DNA of 8,522 nt from positions 1 through 8,522 of the forward strand of contig DATCSE010000230.1 of NCBI GenBank assembly GCA_036568605.1, written 5' to 3'. Numbering within the stretch: position 1 is the stretch's first letter; every line of letters begins with the position of its first letter. Of the stretch, positions 1-6,955 are shown piece by piece. A model generated the notes under the pieces. The model was not told where the DNA came from. It did not search any database and saw only the letters and a list, made by a program, of their open reading frames with translations. Position numbers and translations under genes: made by a program. The stretch is from DATCSE01 sp036568605. Its GTDB lineage: Bacteria; Pseudomonadota; Gammaproteobacteria; Burkholderiales; Burkholderiaceae_C.

Positions 1-1
1 A

Positions 2-823
2 CGCATCGTGCGGGCGAAGCGCACGCTCACCGACGCGAAGGTGCCCTTCGAGGTGCCGCGCGGGGCGGATCGCGCGGCGCGCCTCGCCTCGGTGCTGGAG
101 GTGATCTACCTGATCTTCAACGAAGGCTACTCGGCCACCGCCGGCGACGACTGGATGCGCCCGGCGTTGTGCGACGAAGCCTTGCGCCTGGGCCGCATCG
201 TCGCCGAGCTGGTGCCGAGCGAGCCCGAGGTGCACGGCCTGGTCGCGCTGATGGAGCTGCAGGCCTCGCGCTCGCGTGCCCGGGTCGGCCCCGGCGGCGA
301 GCCGGTGCTGCTGCTCGAGCAGAACCGCGCACGCTGGGACCATCTGCTGATCCGCCGCGGGCTCGCCGCACTCGACCGCGCGCAGCACCTGTGCGATGCG
401 ATGGGCGCCTCGCTGGGGCCGTACGCGCTGCAGGCCGCGATTGCTGCCTGCCACGCGCGTGCCCGCGCGCCCGGCGAGACCGACTGGGTGCGCATCACCG
501 CGCTGTACGACGCGCTGGGGCAGCTCACGCCGTCGCCGGTGATCGAGCTGAACCGCGCGGTCGCGGTCTCGATGGCGTACGGCCCGGCCGCGGCGCTGCC
601 CATCGTCGACGCGCTGCTCGCCGAGCCGACGCTGCATGCCTATCACCTGCTGCCCAGCGTGCGCGGCGACCTGCTCGTCAAGCTGGGCCGCAGCGCCGAA
701 GCGCACGCCGAGTTCGAACGCGCGGCATCGCTGACGCGCAACCTGCGCGAGCGCGCGATGCTGCTCGCGCGGGCCGCGGCGTGTGCGCCATCGCTGCCCA
801 TCGTCGTCGGCCACGGACGATGA
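2..823 (+). CDS. ECF42-type RNA polymerase sigma factor, C-terminal part (5' end outside window)
   Basis: This is the C-terminal two thirds of an extracytoplasmic-function sigma factor with a large TPR-like C-terminal extension (ECF42 group, DUF6596 type). The frame is open to the left edge and begins RIVRAKR, which matches the end of the sigma-4 helix-turn-helix in this group. The GTG at 8 is therefore an internal valine, not the start. Family hallmarks visible in order are VLEVIYLIFNEGYSA, then the ALMELQASRSRARV and LLLEQNRARWD stretches, then GPYALQAAIAACHARA, PSPVIELNRAVAV and a closing EAHAEFERAASLT helix. Full-length relatives are about 400 residues; 273 are seen here. Members of the group direct core RNA polymerase to a small regulon and are usually encoded beside a DGPF/YCII-domain protein. 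No such partner lies downstream, so it would have to be upstream, outside the window. The 162-base gap to the next gene argues against a shared operon. Family call is secure; the regulon is unknown. Confidence 0.9.
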   Translation, partial: RIVRAKRTLTDAKVPFEVPRGADRAARLASVLEVIYLIFNEGYSATAGDDWMRPALCDEALRLGRIVAELVPSEPEVHGLVALMELQASRSRARVGPGGEPVLLLEQNRARWDHLLIRRGLAALDRAQHLCDAMGASLGPYALQAAIAACHARARAPGETDWVRITALYDALGQLTPSPVIELNRAVAVSMAYGPAAALPIVDALLAEPTLHAYHLLPSVRGDLLVKLGRSAEAHAEFERAASLTRNLRERAMLLARAAACAPSLPIVVGHGR

Positions 824-893
824 CGATGCGAGCCGGCGTCGTGCACCCGGCACGACGCATGGGCGCTTGAGGGCGCGCCCGTCGCGCCTCGCG

Positions 894-907
894 GACGGAA
901 TACCGTC
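894..907 (+). terminator. Short hairpin after the sigma factor gene, weak terminator candidate
   Basis: GACGG and CCGTC form a perfect 5-bp stem around an AATA loop, 70 bases past the sigma factor stop codon. Only a short GTT follows rather than a T-run, so Rho-independent termination would be inefficient. A GGGCGCGCCC palindrome lies just before it at 871-880. The rest of the 824-985 gap shows no recognisable promoter. Confidence 0.2.
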
Positions 908-985
908 GTTCGTCGGCTGCCGATGGCCGCCGCGGTGGGCCGTGCCGAGAATCCGCCTCGGCACCGCTTCGGGAGTCGAGCCGTG

Positions 986-2131
986 ATGATGAAGATGCTG
1001 CTGTGCGCGCTGGCCCTTGCAGCCATGCTCGGCGAGGCCGCCGGCACGTCCGGGGCGCTTCAGGTCGCGGCGGATTCGCCGCGCTGGGACCTGCAGGGCA
1101 ATGCCAAGGTCACCGCTCATCGCGGCCAGCGGTGCCTGCAACTCGACGGCGGCGCGGCGGTGCTGAAGGATTTCGAGCTGAGCGACGGCGTGATCGACGT
1201 CGATGTCGCGACGCCGGCCACCCGCGGCTTCTTCGGCATCCAGTTCCGGCTGGACAACGACGGCGCGAACGGCGAGTTCGTCTACCTGCGCCAGCACAAG
1301 TCGGGGCTGCCCGATGCGATGCAGTACACGCCCGTTCTGAACACCGGCCTGAACTGGCAGCTCTACAGCGGGCCGGGCTTCACCGGCAAGGTGGACATTC
1401 CGCGCGATGCCTGGTTCCATCTTCGCCTCGTGATGGCCGGTGCCCAGGCGCGCTTGTACGTGAAGGACATGGGCCAGCCTGCACTGGTGATGAACGACCT
1501 CAAGAGCGGGCTGCGCAAGGGCCAGCTGGCCCTCTACGTGCTGACCGGTGCGACCTGCTTCGCGAACTTCGCGGTCCGTGCGACGCCCGATGCCGCGTGG
1601 GAGCGGCAACTTCCGGCGATGCCGCCGGGCACGCTGACGGACTGGGCACTCTCGCCGACCTACGATGCGCTGGCACGCGATCTGGAACGGCCGCTGTCGG
1701 CCAGCGAGATCGACGCGATGCCGTGGCAGGCGGTCACCGCCGAGGCACCCGGCCTGGTGGCCATCAACCGCTACCGCGAGAGCCCGCATCCGCGAGTCAG
1801 TTTCGCGAACGACATCGCCAAGCGGCTGGAGCCGCAGCCGGGGATGAAGGTCGTCTATGCGCGCACCGGCATCGACGCCGAGCGCGACCAGGTGCGCAAG
1901 CTCGCCATCGGCTACAGCGACGACGTCAGCGTGTTCCTGAACGGGCAGATCCTGTATCGCGGCCGCAGCGCGCAGAACTTCCGCGACCCGGCCTTCCTCG
2001 GCATCGTCGATGCGGAGAACGATGCCGTCTACCTGCCGTTGAAGAAGGGCCGCAACGAACTGGTGCTGGCGGTGAGCGAACTCGGAGGCGGCTGGGGTTT
2101 CGTCTGCCGCCTGGCGGATGCGCCGCCCTGA
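986..2131 (+). CDS. Exported protein with two beta-sandwich regions (concanavalin-like, then carbohydrate-binding-like), uncharacterised
   Basis: A 381-residue protein with no enzyme motif that I recognise. The chosen ATG at 986 has a GGGAG ribosome site 10 bases upstream and opens directly on a signal peptide (MMKMLLCALALAAMLGEA, cleavage probably near residues 19-24). The longer frame from 923 would put 21 non-hydrophobic residues before it and is less likely. Residues about 30-200 look like a concanavalin/LamG-type jelly roll of the DUF1080 style: VIDVDVATP, GFFGIQFRLDND, FVYLRQHKSG, a WFHLRLVM strand and an ARLYVKD strand, ending in FANFAVRAT. Residues about 245-378 look like a second beta-sandwich, with VSVFLNGQILYRG and LKKGRNELVLAVSELGGGW resembling the galactose-binding domains appended to glycosidases and acetylesterases. 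It is probably periplasmic or extracellular and may bind glycans. It converges with the esterase gene only 24 bases away. Gene reality is well supported; the domain assignments come from reading strand patterns and are tentative. Confidence 0.72.
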   Translation: MMKMLLCALALAAMLGEAAGTSGALQVAADSPRWDLQGNAKVTAHRGQRCLQLDGGAAVLKDFELSDGVIDVDVATPATRGFFGIQFRLDNDGANGEFVYLRQHKSGLPDAMQYTPVLNTGLNWQLYSGPGFTGKVDIPRDAWFHLRLVMAGAQARLYVKDMGQPALVMNDLKSGLRKGQLALYVLTGATCFANFAVRATPDAAWERQLPAMPPGTLTDWALSPTYDALARDLERPLSASEIDAMPWQAVTAEAPGLVAINRYRESPHPRVSFANDIAKRLEPQPGMKVVYARTGIDAERDQVRKLAIGYSDDVSVFLNGQILYRGRSAQNFRDPAFLGIVDAENDAVYLPLKKGRNELVLAVSELGGGWGFVCRLADAPP

Positions 2132-2155
2132 CGCCGCGCCGATGTCACCCGCGGC

Positions 2156-3028
2156 TCAGCGCAGGCCGAGTCCGATCGACTCGAAGAATCGTTCGACCGC
2201 GTCGGTGTAGGGACCGGGCAACCCGAGCCTCGCGTTGACCTCGCCGTGGTTCAGGTCCTGCTCGAGCACGGCAGCACGCACACCCAGCTCGGCGGCGTGC
2301 GCAACGAAGCCGTCCGATTGCCGGCACGAGCCGTCGGTGCGCTGCGTCGAGCAGACGACCAGCATCGGCGGCGCCATGGCCGTCAAGGTCTCGAGCGGCG
2401 ACGCGGCGTGCCACAGCGCCGGATCGGCGCCGAACGCGCGGTCGTAGAGCCGCATGTGCGGCCGCTGCATCAGACCGACCAGGTTCAGCCCGGCGCTGTC
2501 GATCACGACCGTGCCGCGCCACGTCGACGCGCCGGCACGCTGCGCGAACGTCGGCGATGCGCTGACCAGCGCGACCAGGTGCGCGCCGGCCGAATGCCCC
2601 ATCAGCACCAGGCGTTGCGGGTCGCCGCCCCATGACGGCGCGAGCGCCTGCACCTTCGCGATCGCGCGGGCAACATCGTCGGCCTGGGTCAGCGGCGTCA
2701 CGGCGTCCGGCCCGCTCTTCAGGCCGCTCAACGGCACGAGCCGATAGCCGACCGAGACGACGATCGCGCCGCGCGGCAGCCAGCGCGCGACCTTGTTGTC
2801 GACGACCTGCGCATTCGCCTTGTCGCCGATCGCCCAGCCGCCGCCGTGCACCATCACGATCAGCGGCGCACGCTGCGCGCGCTCGGGCAGGTAGACGTCG
2901 ACGCGCTGGCGCGGATCGTCGCCGTAGGCCACCTCGATCGGCCGCGGCCGAGCGGCGAGGCTGTGCGTCGCGCACACGGCGAGTGATAGCGCGATCGCGA
3001 AAGTGGTCCACGAACGTTGGGGCATCAT
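2156..3028 (-). CDS. Exported alpha/beta-hydrolase fold esterase (BD-FAE / hormone-sensitive-lipase-like)
   Basis: A 290-residue serine hydrolase that would cleave carboxylic esters, possibly acetyl or feruloyl groups on polysaccharide. The oxyanion-hole motif HGGGW is at residues 61-65, the nucleophile elbow GHSAG at 144-148 (Ser146), and a C-terminal LNHGEVN supplies the likely catalytic His261. The acidic member is less clear: the usual G-x-x-D turn is replaced by VVCSTQRTDGSCRQSDG, so Asp232 or Asp239 are candidates, and Cys226 and Cys235 could form a disulfide. Start: ATG at 3028 was chosen over a frame beginning at 3124 because GGAG lies 8 bases upstream and the protein then begins with a signal peptide (MMPQRSWTTFAIALSLAVCA, cleavage near SLA-ARP). 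An adjacent second ATG at 3025 would serve equally. The secreted location and nearby glycosidase fit a side-chain de-esterifying role, which is inference; a lipolytic or general esterase function is also possible. Confidence 0.87.
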   Translation of the reverse strand: MMPQRSWTTFAIALSLAVCATHSLAARPRPIEVAYGDDPRQRVDVYLPERAQRAPLIVMVHGGGWAIGDKANAQVVDNKVARWLPRGAIVVSVGYRLVPLSGLKSGPDAVTPLTQADDVARAIAKVQALAPSWGGDPQRLVLMGHSAGAHLVALVSASPTFAQRAGASTWRGTVVIDSAGLNLVGLMQRPHMRLYDRAFGADPALWHAASPLETLTAMAPPMLVVCSTQRTDGSCRQSDGFVAHAAELGVRAAVLEQDLNHGEVNARLGLPGPYTDAVERFFESIGLGLR

Positions 3029-3396
3029 CTTCTGGACTCCGTCATCATCGTCGCGGCAGCATTCCGGGCGAGGCTGAGGCGGGGGATCATCATGCAGGCC
3101 ACGCTTCACCGCCGCGCCGGGCATGCCATGTCGCGCCGGACGCGTTGTAGCAGGTCGCGGCTAGCGCGCCGCCCCCGAACACGCCGGCATGCTGGACCTG
3201 ATGCCGGCGCTGCCGCGCGGCGGGTGCGCACGCTTGAAGCTGCCGATGCAGCCGTGAACTCCGCACGGCGGGATGTCGCCGCGCGACCACGGCACGGCCA
3301 AGGGCGGCCACTACGATCCGGCGCGGAGTACCCGGGAGGGATCTGAGGGTGCTCCGCATTCCCCCGTTCACCTCACAACACAAGCACAGGGCACTC
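3029..3396. other. Gene-free divergent intergenic region between esterase and outer-membrane protein genes
   Basis: No frame here looks like a protein: the open frames are out-of-frame shadows rich in Arg and Ala. The stretch contains the esterase ribosome site (CTCC on this strand at 3037-3040), a perfect 9-bp inverted repeat at 3182-3209, and a weak AGGG ribosome site ahead of the beta-barrel gene. It must hold the promoters for both divergent genes, but I could not find a convincing -35/-10 pair; TTGAAG at 3234-3239 has no good -10 partner at 17 bases. Confidence 0.6.
3182..3209. repeat. Perfect 9-bp inverted repeat with 10-base spacer
   Basis: CGCCGGCAT at 3182-3190 is exactly complementary to ATGCCGGCG at 3201-3209, with GCTGGACCTG between. 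Flanking bases 3181 and 3210 do not pair, so the arm ends are sharp. There is no following T-run, so it is not a standard terminator. It sits between divergent genes and could be an operator for a dimeric regulator or an RNA stem. Confidence 0.55.
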
Positions 3397-3984
3397 ATGA
3401 AGAAAGTCCTTCTCGGCACCGCGCTGGCCATCAGCACCGCGTTCGGCGCACACGCGGCCGATGCCGGCGCACCGGCGCCGTTCAAGTTTTTGCTTGGCGC
3501 AGGCCTGACCTTCGGCGGCGACACGCTGATCACGGTCCCGTTCACCGACGGCTCGCACGACGACATCAAGGCCGGCGGCCTGGTCCAGCTCTACGGCGGC
3601 GGCGAGTACCAGTTCAACGACAAGTTCGCGCTGCAGGCCACCGTCGGCTACCACGTCAACGACACGCGGGCCGCGTCCAACGGCAGCGTTCGCTTCACCC
3701 GCATTCCGGTCGACGTGCTGGGCCTCTATTCGATCACCGACAAGGTCCGCCTCGGCGCGGGCGCGCAGTTCGTCAGCGGGGCAGAGCTCAAGGGCAGCGG
3801 CGCGGCCGACAACGTCAGCCAGAAGTACGACTCGACCGTCGGCGCGATCGTCGAAGGCGAATATTTGTTCACGCCGCACCTGGGGCTCAAGCTGCGGTAC
3901 GTCGCCGAGAAGTACAAGCCGCGAGATGGCGGCGAGAAGATCGACGGCAGCCATGGCGGGGTGCTGTTCAGCTACTACTTCTGA
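3397..3984 (+). CDS. Outer-membrane beta-barrel protein (OmpX/OmpW-like size class)
   Basis: A 195-residue protein with a textbook signal peptide (MKKVLLGTALAISTAFGAHA, cleavage after residue 20) followed by alternating amphipathic strands: FKFLLGAGLTFGG, LVQLYGGGEYQF, FALQATVGYHV, VDVLGLYSI, VRLGAGAQFV, STVGAIVEGEYLF and LGLKLRYVAEKY. It ends GVLFSYYF, with the terminal phenylalanine and aromatic pattern recognised by the BAM assembly machinery. About eight strands can be counted, which fits the small eight-stranded porin-like family. The start at 3397 was chosen because it begins the signal peptide; the ribosome site is only a weak AGGG six bases away. A longer frame from 3349 adds residues with no signal-peptide character. 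It is transcribed alone, converging with the glycosidase gene. The function (small-molecule passage, adhesion or membrane stability) cannot be read from sequence. Confidence 0.82.
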   Translation: MKKVLLGTALAISTAFGAHAADAGAPAPFKFLLGAGLTFGGDTLITVPFTDGSHDDIKAGGLVQLYGGGEYQFNDKFALQATVGYHVNDTRAASNGSVRFTRIPVDVLGLYSITDKVRLGAGAQFVSGAELKGSGAADNVSQKYDSTVGAIVEGEYLFTPHLGLKLRYVAEKYKPRDGGEKIDGSHGGVLFSYYF

Positions 3985-3992
3985 TGGTTGGC

Positions 3993-4002
3993 GGCCCGGG
4001 CC
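3993..4002. terminator. GGCCCGGGCC palindrome after the beta-barrel gene, weak terminator candidate
   Basis: A 10-bp perfect palindrome starts 8 bases past the stop codon and is followed by TTGTC. With no loop sequence of its own the stem would be short, so this is a weak candidate. Confidence 0.2.
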
Positions 4003-4048
4003 TTGTCAGCGGAGCGCGCCGTGTTGCAGAGCTGGGCACGCGATCGAC

Positions 4049-4078
4049 TGCCGCATACGGCACGTTAGATCGTTAGAT
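4049..4078. repeat. Small hairpin followed by a perfect 8-bp tandem duplication
   Basis: TGCCG and CGGCA pair around a CATA loop at 4050-4063, followed at once by CGTTAGAT repeated twice head to tail at 4063-4070 and 4071-4078. It lies between the convergent beta-barrel and glycosidase genes. The remainder of the 3985-4207 gap shows nothing I can identify; a 39-codon open frame from ATG 4077 to the stop at 4196 has no ribosome site and no recognisable similarity. Confidence 0.35.
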
Positions 4079-4207
4079 GGCCGCTCTGCAGCATGGCTCG
4101 AGTGACAGTATTCACACCGTCGGCCAGGAGCGGGCATTGGCCAACGGCTGCATGACGGAGCGCCGTCGGATGCGGATGGAGCTGCCGTATCGCTGAACCG
4201 TTGCCGC

Positions 4208-6844
4208 TCAGAACGGCGCCAGCTCCGCCCGCCCGGCGACCTGCAGCTTCAGCATCTGCCCGGCAGCGCGCGCGCCGGTCACTGCAGCCACCGGCTGACC
4301 GCCGCCAACCCACAGCTGCACCGGCCCCGGTTCCACCACGCGTTGCCCGTCGGCCTGGACCACGCTCATCGCCTTGGCGTCCAGCTCGAAGCTGAGCCGG
4401 CGTGATTTGCCCGCGCGCAGCACCACGCGCCGGAAGGCCACCAGCGTGCGTTCGGGCGCCATGGCGCCGGTGCGCTGAGCATAGACCTGCACGACCTCGG
4501 CCGCCTCGCGCGAGCCCTCGTTCTTCAGAAGCACCGACAGCCGCGTTCCACGCCCGGCGGTGACGCGGCTCGGCGACAGCTGGGCCTGTGCATACGAGAA
4601 GCGCGCATAGCTCAGGCCGTGCCCGAACGGAAACGCGGCCTCACCCTTGAACCAACGGTAGGTGCGCCCTTGCATGCTGTAGTCCTTGAACGGCGGCAGT
4701 TGCTCGGCAGAACGGTAGAAGGTGAGCGGCAGCCGAGCCGAAGGACTGAAGTCGCCGGCCAGCAGCTCGGCCACGGCCTGGCCGCCCTCGCCGCCCGGGT
4801 ACCAGGCCTGCACGATTGCGGCGGCCCTCTGAGTGGCGGCGCCGAAGGTCATCGGGCTGCCGCTGAAGTTCACGAGCACCAGCGGGCGGCCCAGTGCCGC
4901 CAGGTGCTCCAGCAGCCGCAGCTGCGGCGCGGGCAGCTCGATGCCGGTGCGATCACCGCCGGCAAAGCCGGGGGCCAGCACCGTCATTTCCTCGCCTTCG
5001 AGTTCCCAGGTCAGTCCGCCGGCGAACACCACCAGGTCGGCTTCGCGCGCGGCGGCCAGGGCTGCGTCGTCGCTGGCACCGGGGCGGCTCCATTGCATGC
5101 GCTGCTCGCCGTCCCAGCCGGTTTGCAGCGCCTCCACTCGCACGGCGTAGACCTGGCCCGCCTTCAGCGTCACGCCGCGCGTGCTGGTGGGCCAGGCGAT
5201 GTCCCACAGATCGACCACCAGCTCACCGTCGATCCAGATGCGGTAGCCGCGGTTGCCCTTCAACCGGAACAGATGCTCGCCGCTCTCTCCGGCGCGCACG
5301 AAGCCGGTCCAGCGCGCCGATTCCTGGCGGTCGTAGGCATTCGGCCAGCCCCACTTGAAGAGGGCCTGCGACGCGAGTGCCGCCGAGCTGGGGACGCCCT
5401 CCAGCCTGGTGTTGGTGAAGCGCTCGAACTGCAGCCCGGCGCGGTTGCAGGCGGCATCGGCACACAGGCTGGAGGCCGGCAGGTCTTCCAGCGGCGGCGC
5501 CACCCAGCCCGTGCCCTCGACGACATCGATGCGCGCATCGGGAAAACGCGCCTTCAAGCCGGCCAGCAGCGTGATCGGCTTGGACGGCGTGCCGTTGTAG
5601 TTGCCCACCAGCGCATCGACGCTGTCGGCATTGGGGCCGATCACCGCAATGCGCCGCGGCGCGGCCTTCAACGGCAGCAGGCCATCGTTCTTCAGCAGCA
5701 CCAGCGAGCGGCGGGCCGACTCCAGGTTGAGCGCGCGGTGCGCCGGCGTGTCGAAGTCCTGCGCGGTGATCTCGGCAAAGGGTCGCTGGCCGGCCGGCGC
5801 GAGCAGCCCCAAGCGCAGGCGCACGTCGAACAGGCGGTGCAGCGCGCGGTCGAGCTCGGCTTCGCTCAGCAAGCCTTGCTGCACGGCCGCCACGGTGGTG
5901 GCGGGCTGGGCGGTCGGGTTGCTGCCGAAATCGCAGATCAGGTCGGTGCCGGCACGCACGGCGCGGGCCACTGCCTCTTCCGGCGTCTTCACGTAGTGGT
6001 GCGCCCAGTCCATGTGGATGTCGGCCACGGCGCCGCAGTCGGACACCACATGGCCCTGGAACTTCCATTCGTCGCGCAGCGTATGCGTCAGCAGGTTCTC
6101 GTTGGCACAAGCGGGCACGCCGTCGACCGCGTTGTAGGCGCACATCACCGACTCGGCGCGGCCCTCGGTGACCGCCGCATGGAAGGCCGGCAGGTAGGTG
6201 TCCACCAGGTCGCGCGGCGAGACCTTCACGTCCTCCTTGTGGCGGTCGGCCTCCGGGCCGCTGTGCACCGCGAAGTGCTTCACCGCTGCCGACACGCGAG
6301 GGTGCGCCGGATCCGGCCCCTGCAGCCCCTGGATGAGGGCCACGCCCATGCGCGAGGTCAGGGTCGGGTCTTCGCCATAGGTTTCCTGGCCGCGGCCCCA
6401 GCGCGGGTCGCGAAAGATGTTGACGTTGGGCGACCACACCGTCAGGCCGCGGTACAGCCCCGATGAACCATCCGCCCCCACCGTGTTGAGAAACTTGGCG
6501 CGGAACTCGATGCCGACGACGTCGCCGACGCGTTGCACCAGCGGCGTGTCCCAGGTCGCCGCCAGGCCGATGGCCTGCGGGAACACCGTGGCCACGTCCG
6601 CGCGCGCCACGCCGTGCAGGCCTTCGCTCCACCAGTTGTAGGCCGGGATGCCCAGGCGCGGAATGGCCGGCGAATCGTGCTGCAACTGGCTGGCCTTCTC
6701 GGCCAGCGTCATCTGCGCTACCAGGGCCTGCGCCTTTTGCATCGAGGCGCTGGCGGCCAGGTAGGGCGCGGCCATCGCGCAGGTGGCCAGCGACAGGGCC
6801 AGGGCCAGGGCCACGGCGGAAACCGCGGAGCAGCAACTGTTCAT
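4208..6844 (-). CDS. Secreted glycoside hydrolase family 3 with PA14 insertion (beta-xylosidase / beta-glucosidase type)
   Basis: An 878-residue retaining beta-glycosidase that would remove terminal sugars from beta-linked oligosaccharides. The signal peptide is residues 1-26 (cleavage near AMA-AP), unusual in lacking any Lys or Arg before the hydrophobic core. The catalytic barrel shows WWSEGLHGVA (71-80), NIFRDPRWGRGQETYGEDP (142-160), KHFAVHSG (189-196), MCAYNAVDGVPACAN (234-248) and the nucleophile motif SDCGAV, with Asp269. The second domain begins near 375 (ARRSLVLLKNDGLLPL) and carries WELEGEEM at 613-620, where Glu616 or Glu618 is the likely acid/base. A PA14 domain is inserted at about 470-590 (WTGFVRAGESGEHLF, IWIDGELVVDLW, VRVEALQTG), which in relatives caps the active site and shapes chain-length preference. 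A fibronectin-III-like domain closes the protein from about 755. SDC nucleophiles and WWSEGLHG are typical of the xylosidase/arabinosidase branch, but substrate cannot be fixed from sequence. The gene is single, with inverted repeats just upstream of its start. Confidence 0.95.
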   Translation of the reverse strand: MNSCCSAVSAVALALALSLATCAMAAPYLAASASMQKAQALVAQMTLAEKASQLQHDSPAIPRLGIPAYNWWSEGLHGVARADVATVFPQAIGLAATWDTPLVQRVGDVVGIEFRAKFLNTVGADGSSGLYRGLTVWSPNVNIFRDPRWGRGQETYGEDPTLTSRMGVALIQGLQGPDPAHPRVSAAVKHFAVHSGPEADRHKEDVKVSPRDLVDTYLPAFHAAVTEGRAESVMCAYNAVDGVPACANENLLTHTLRDEWKFQGHVVSDCGAVADIHMDWAHHYVKTPEEAVARAVRAGTDLICDFGSNPTAQPATTVAAVQQGLLSEAELDRALHRLFDVRLRLGLLAPAGQRPFAEITAQDFDTPAHRALNLESARRSLVLLKNDGLLPLKAAPRRIAVIGPNADSVDALVGNYNGTPSKPITLLAGLKARFPDARIDVVEGTGWVAPPLEDLPASSLCADAACNRAGLQFERFTNTRLEGVPSSAALASQALFKWGWPNAYDRQESARWTGFVRAGESGEHLFRLKGNRGYRIWIDGELVVDLWDIAWPTSTRGVTLKAGQVYAVRVEALQTGWDGEQRMQWSRPGASDDAALAAAREADLVVFAGGLTWELEGEEMTVLAPGFAGGDRTGIELPAPQLRLLEHLAALGRPLVLVNFSGSPMTFGAATQRAAAIVQAWYPGGEGGQAVAELLAGDFSPSARLPLTFYRSAEQLPPFKDYSMQGRTYRWFKGEAAFPFGHGLSYARFSYAQAQLSPSRVTAGRGTRLSVLLKNEGSREAAEVVQVYAQRTGAMAPERTLVAFRRVVLRAGKSRRLSFELDAKAMSVVQADGQRVVEPGPVQLWVGGGQPVAAVTGARAAGQMLKLQVAGRAELAPF

Positions 6845-6855
6845 AGAGGCGGCGT

Positions 6856-6880
6856 CATCACCTTCGAAGGATCGGTGATG
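6856..6880 (-). promoter_or_regulatory. Inverted repeat just upstream of the glycosidase start (operator or 5' UTR stem)
   Basis: CATCACC at 6856-6862 is exactly complementary to GGTGATG at 6874-6880. Between them, and overlapping the left arm, lies a perfect 10-bp palindrome CCTTCGAAGG at 6861-6870. The element starts 12 bases before the glycosidase start codon. The AAGG of the palindrome, read on the coding strand, is the only purine-rich stretch near the start, so a stem here could cover the ribosome site. No regulator gene lies next to it. Confidence 0.45.
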
Positions 6881-6942
6881 CTAATTTGTGCGACGCTCGA
6901 ACTATGTGAGGAAAACACCTATGGAGTGCCGCCAACGCAATC

Positions 6943-6955
6943 GCGAAAGGTTCGC
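6943..6955. promoter_or_regulatory. GCGAA-AGG-TTCGC inverted repeat, possible operator
   Basis: Perfect 5-bp arms around a 3-base spacer, about 100 bases upstream of the glycosidase start and in the AT-richer part of the intergenic region. Size and symmetry fit a binding site for a dimeric helix-turn-helix protein, but arms this short can arise by chance. Confidence 0.25.

Noticed and set aside
871..907. A strong Rho-independent terminator after the sigma factor gene
   Set aside because: The stems are short and no T-run follows, so only a weak candidate was listed.
923..985. An upstream ATG extending the exported protein by 21 residues
   Set aside because: The extension would place charged residues before the signal peptide, while ATG 986 has a GGGAG at good spacing.
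1003..2238. A 411-codon plus-strand frame overlapping the exported concanavalin-like protein
   Set aside because: Its composition is dominated by Arg, Ala and Gly, while the alternative frame has a signal peptide, a ribosome site and clear beta-strand patterns.
3090..3569. A minus-strand frame across the intergenic region into the outer-membrane protein gene
   Set aside because: It overlaps a convincing signal-peptide barrel protein on the other strand, has no ribosome site and shows no recognisable similarity.
4077..4196. A 39-residue open frame between the convergent genes
   Set aside because: It has no ribosome site or family resemblance, and the length is expected by chance.
4619..6466. 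A 615-codon open frame on the plus strand opposite the glycosidase gene
   Set aside because: It is antisense to a complete GH3 gene with all family motifs, and its translation is a low-complexity Arg/Ala/Gly/Gln mixture typical of high-GC shadows.
5223..6836. A 537-codon minus-strand frame overlapping the glycosidase
   Set aside because: It is a different frame of the same strand, very Arg/Gly/Ala rich and without domain signatures, while the 878-residue frame carries every catalytic motif.
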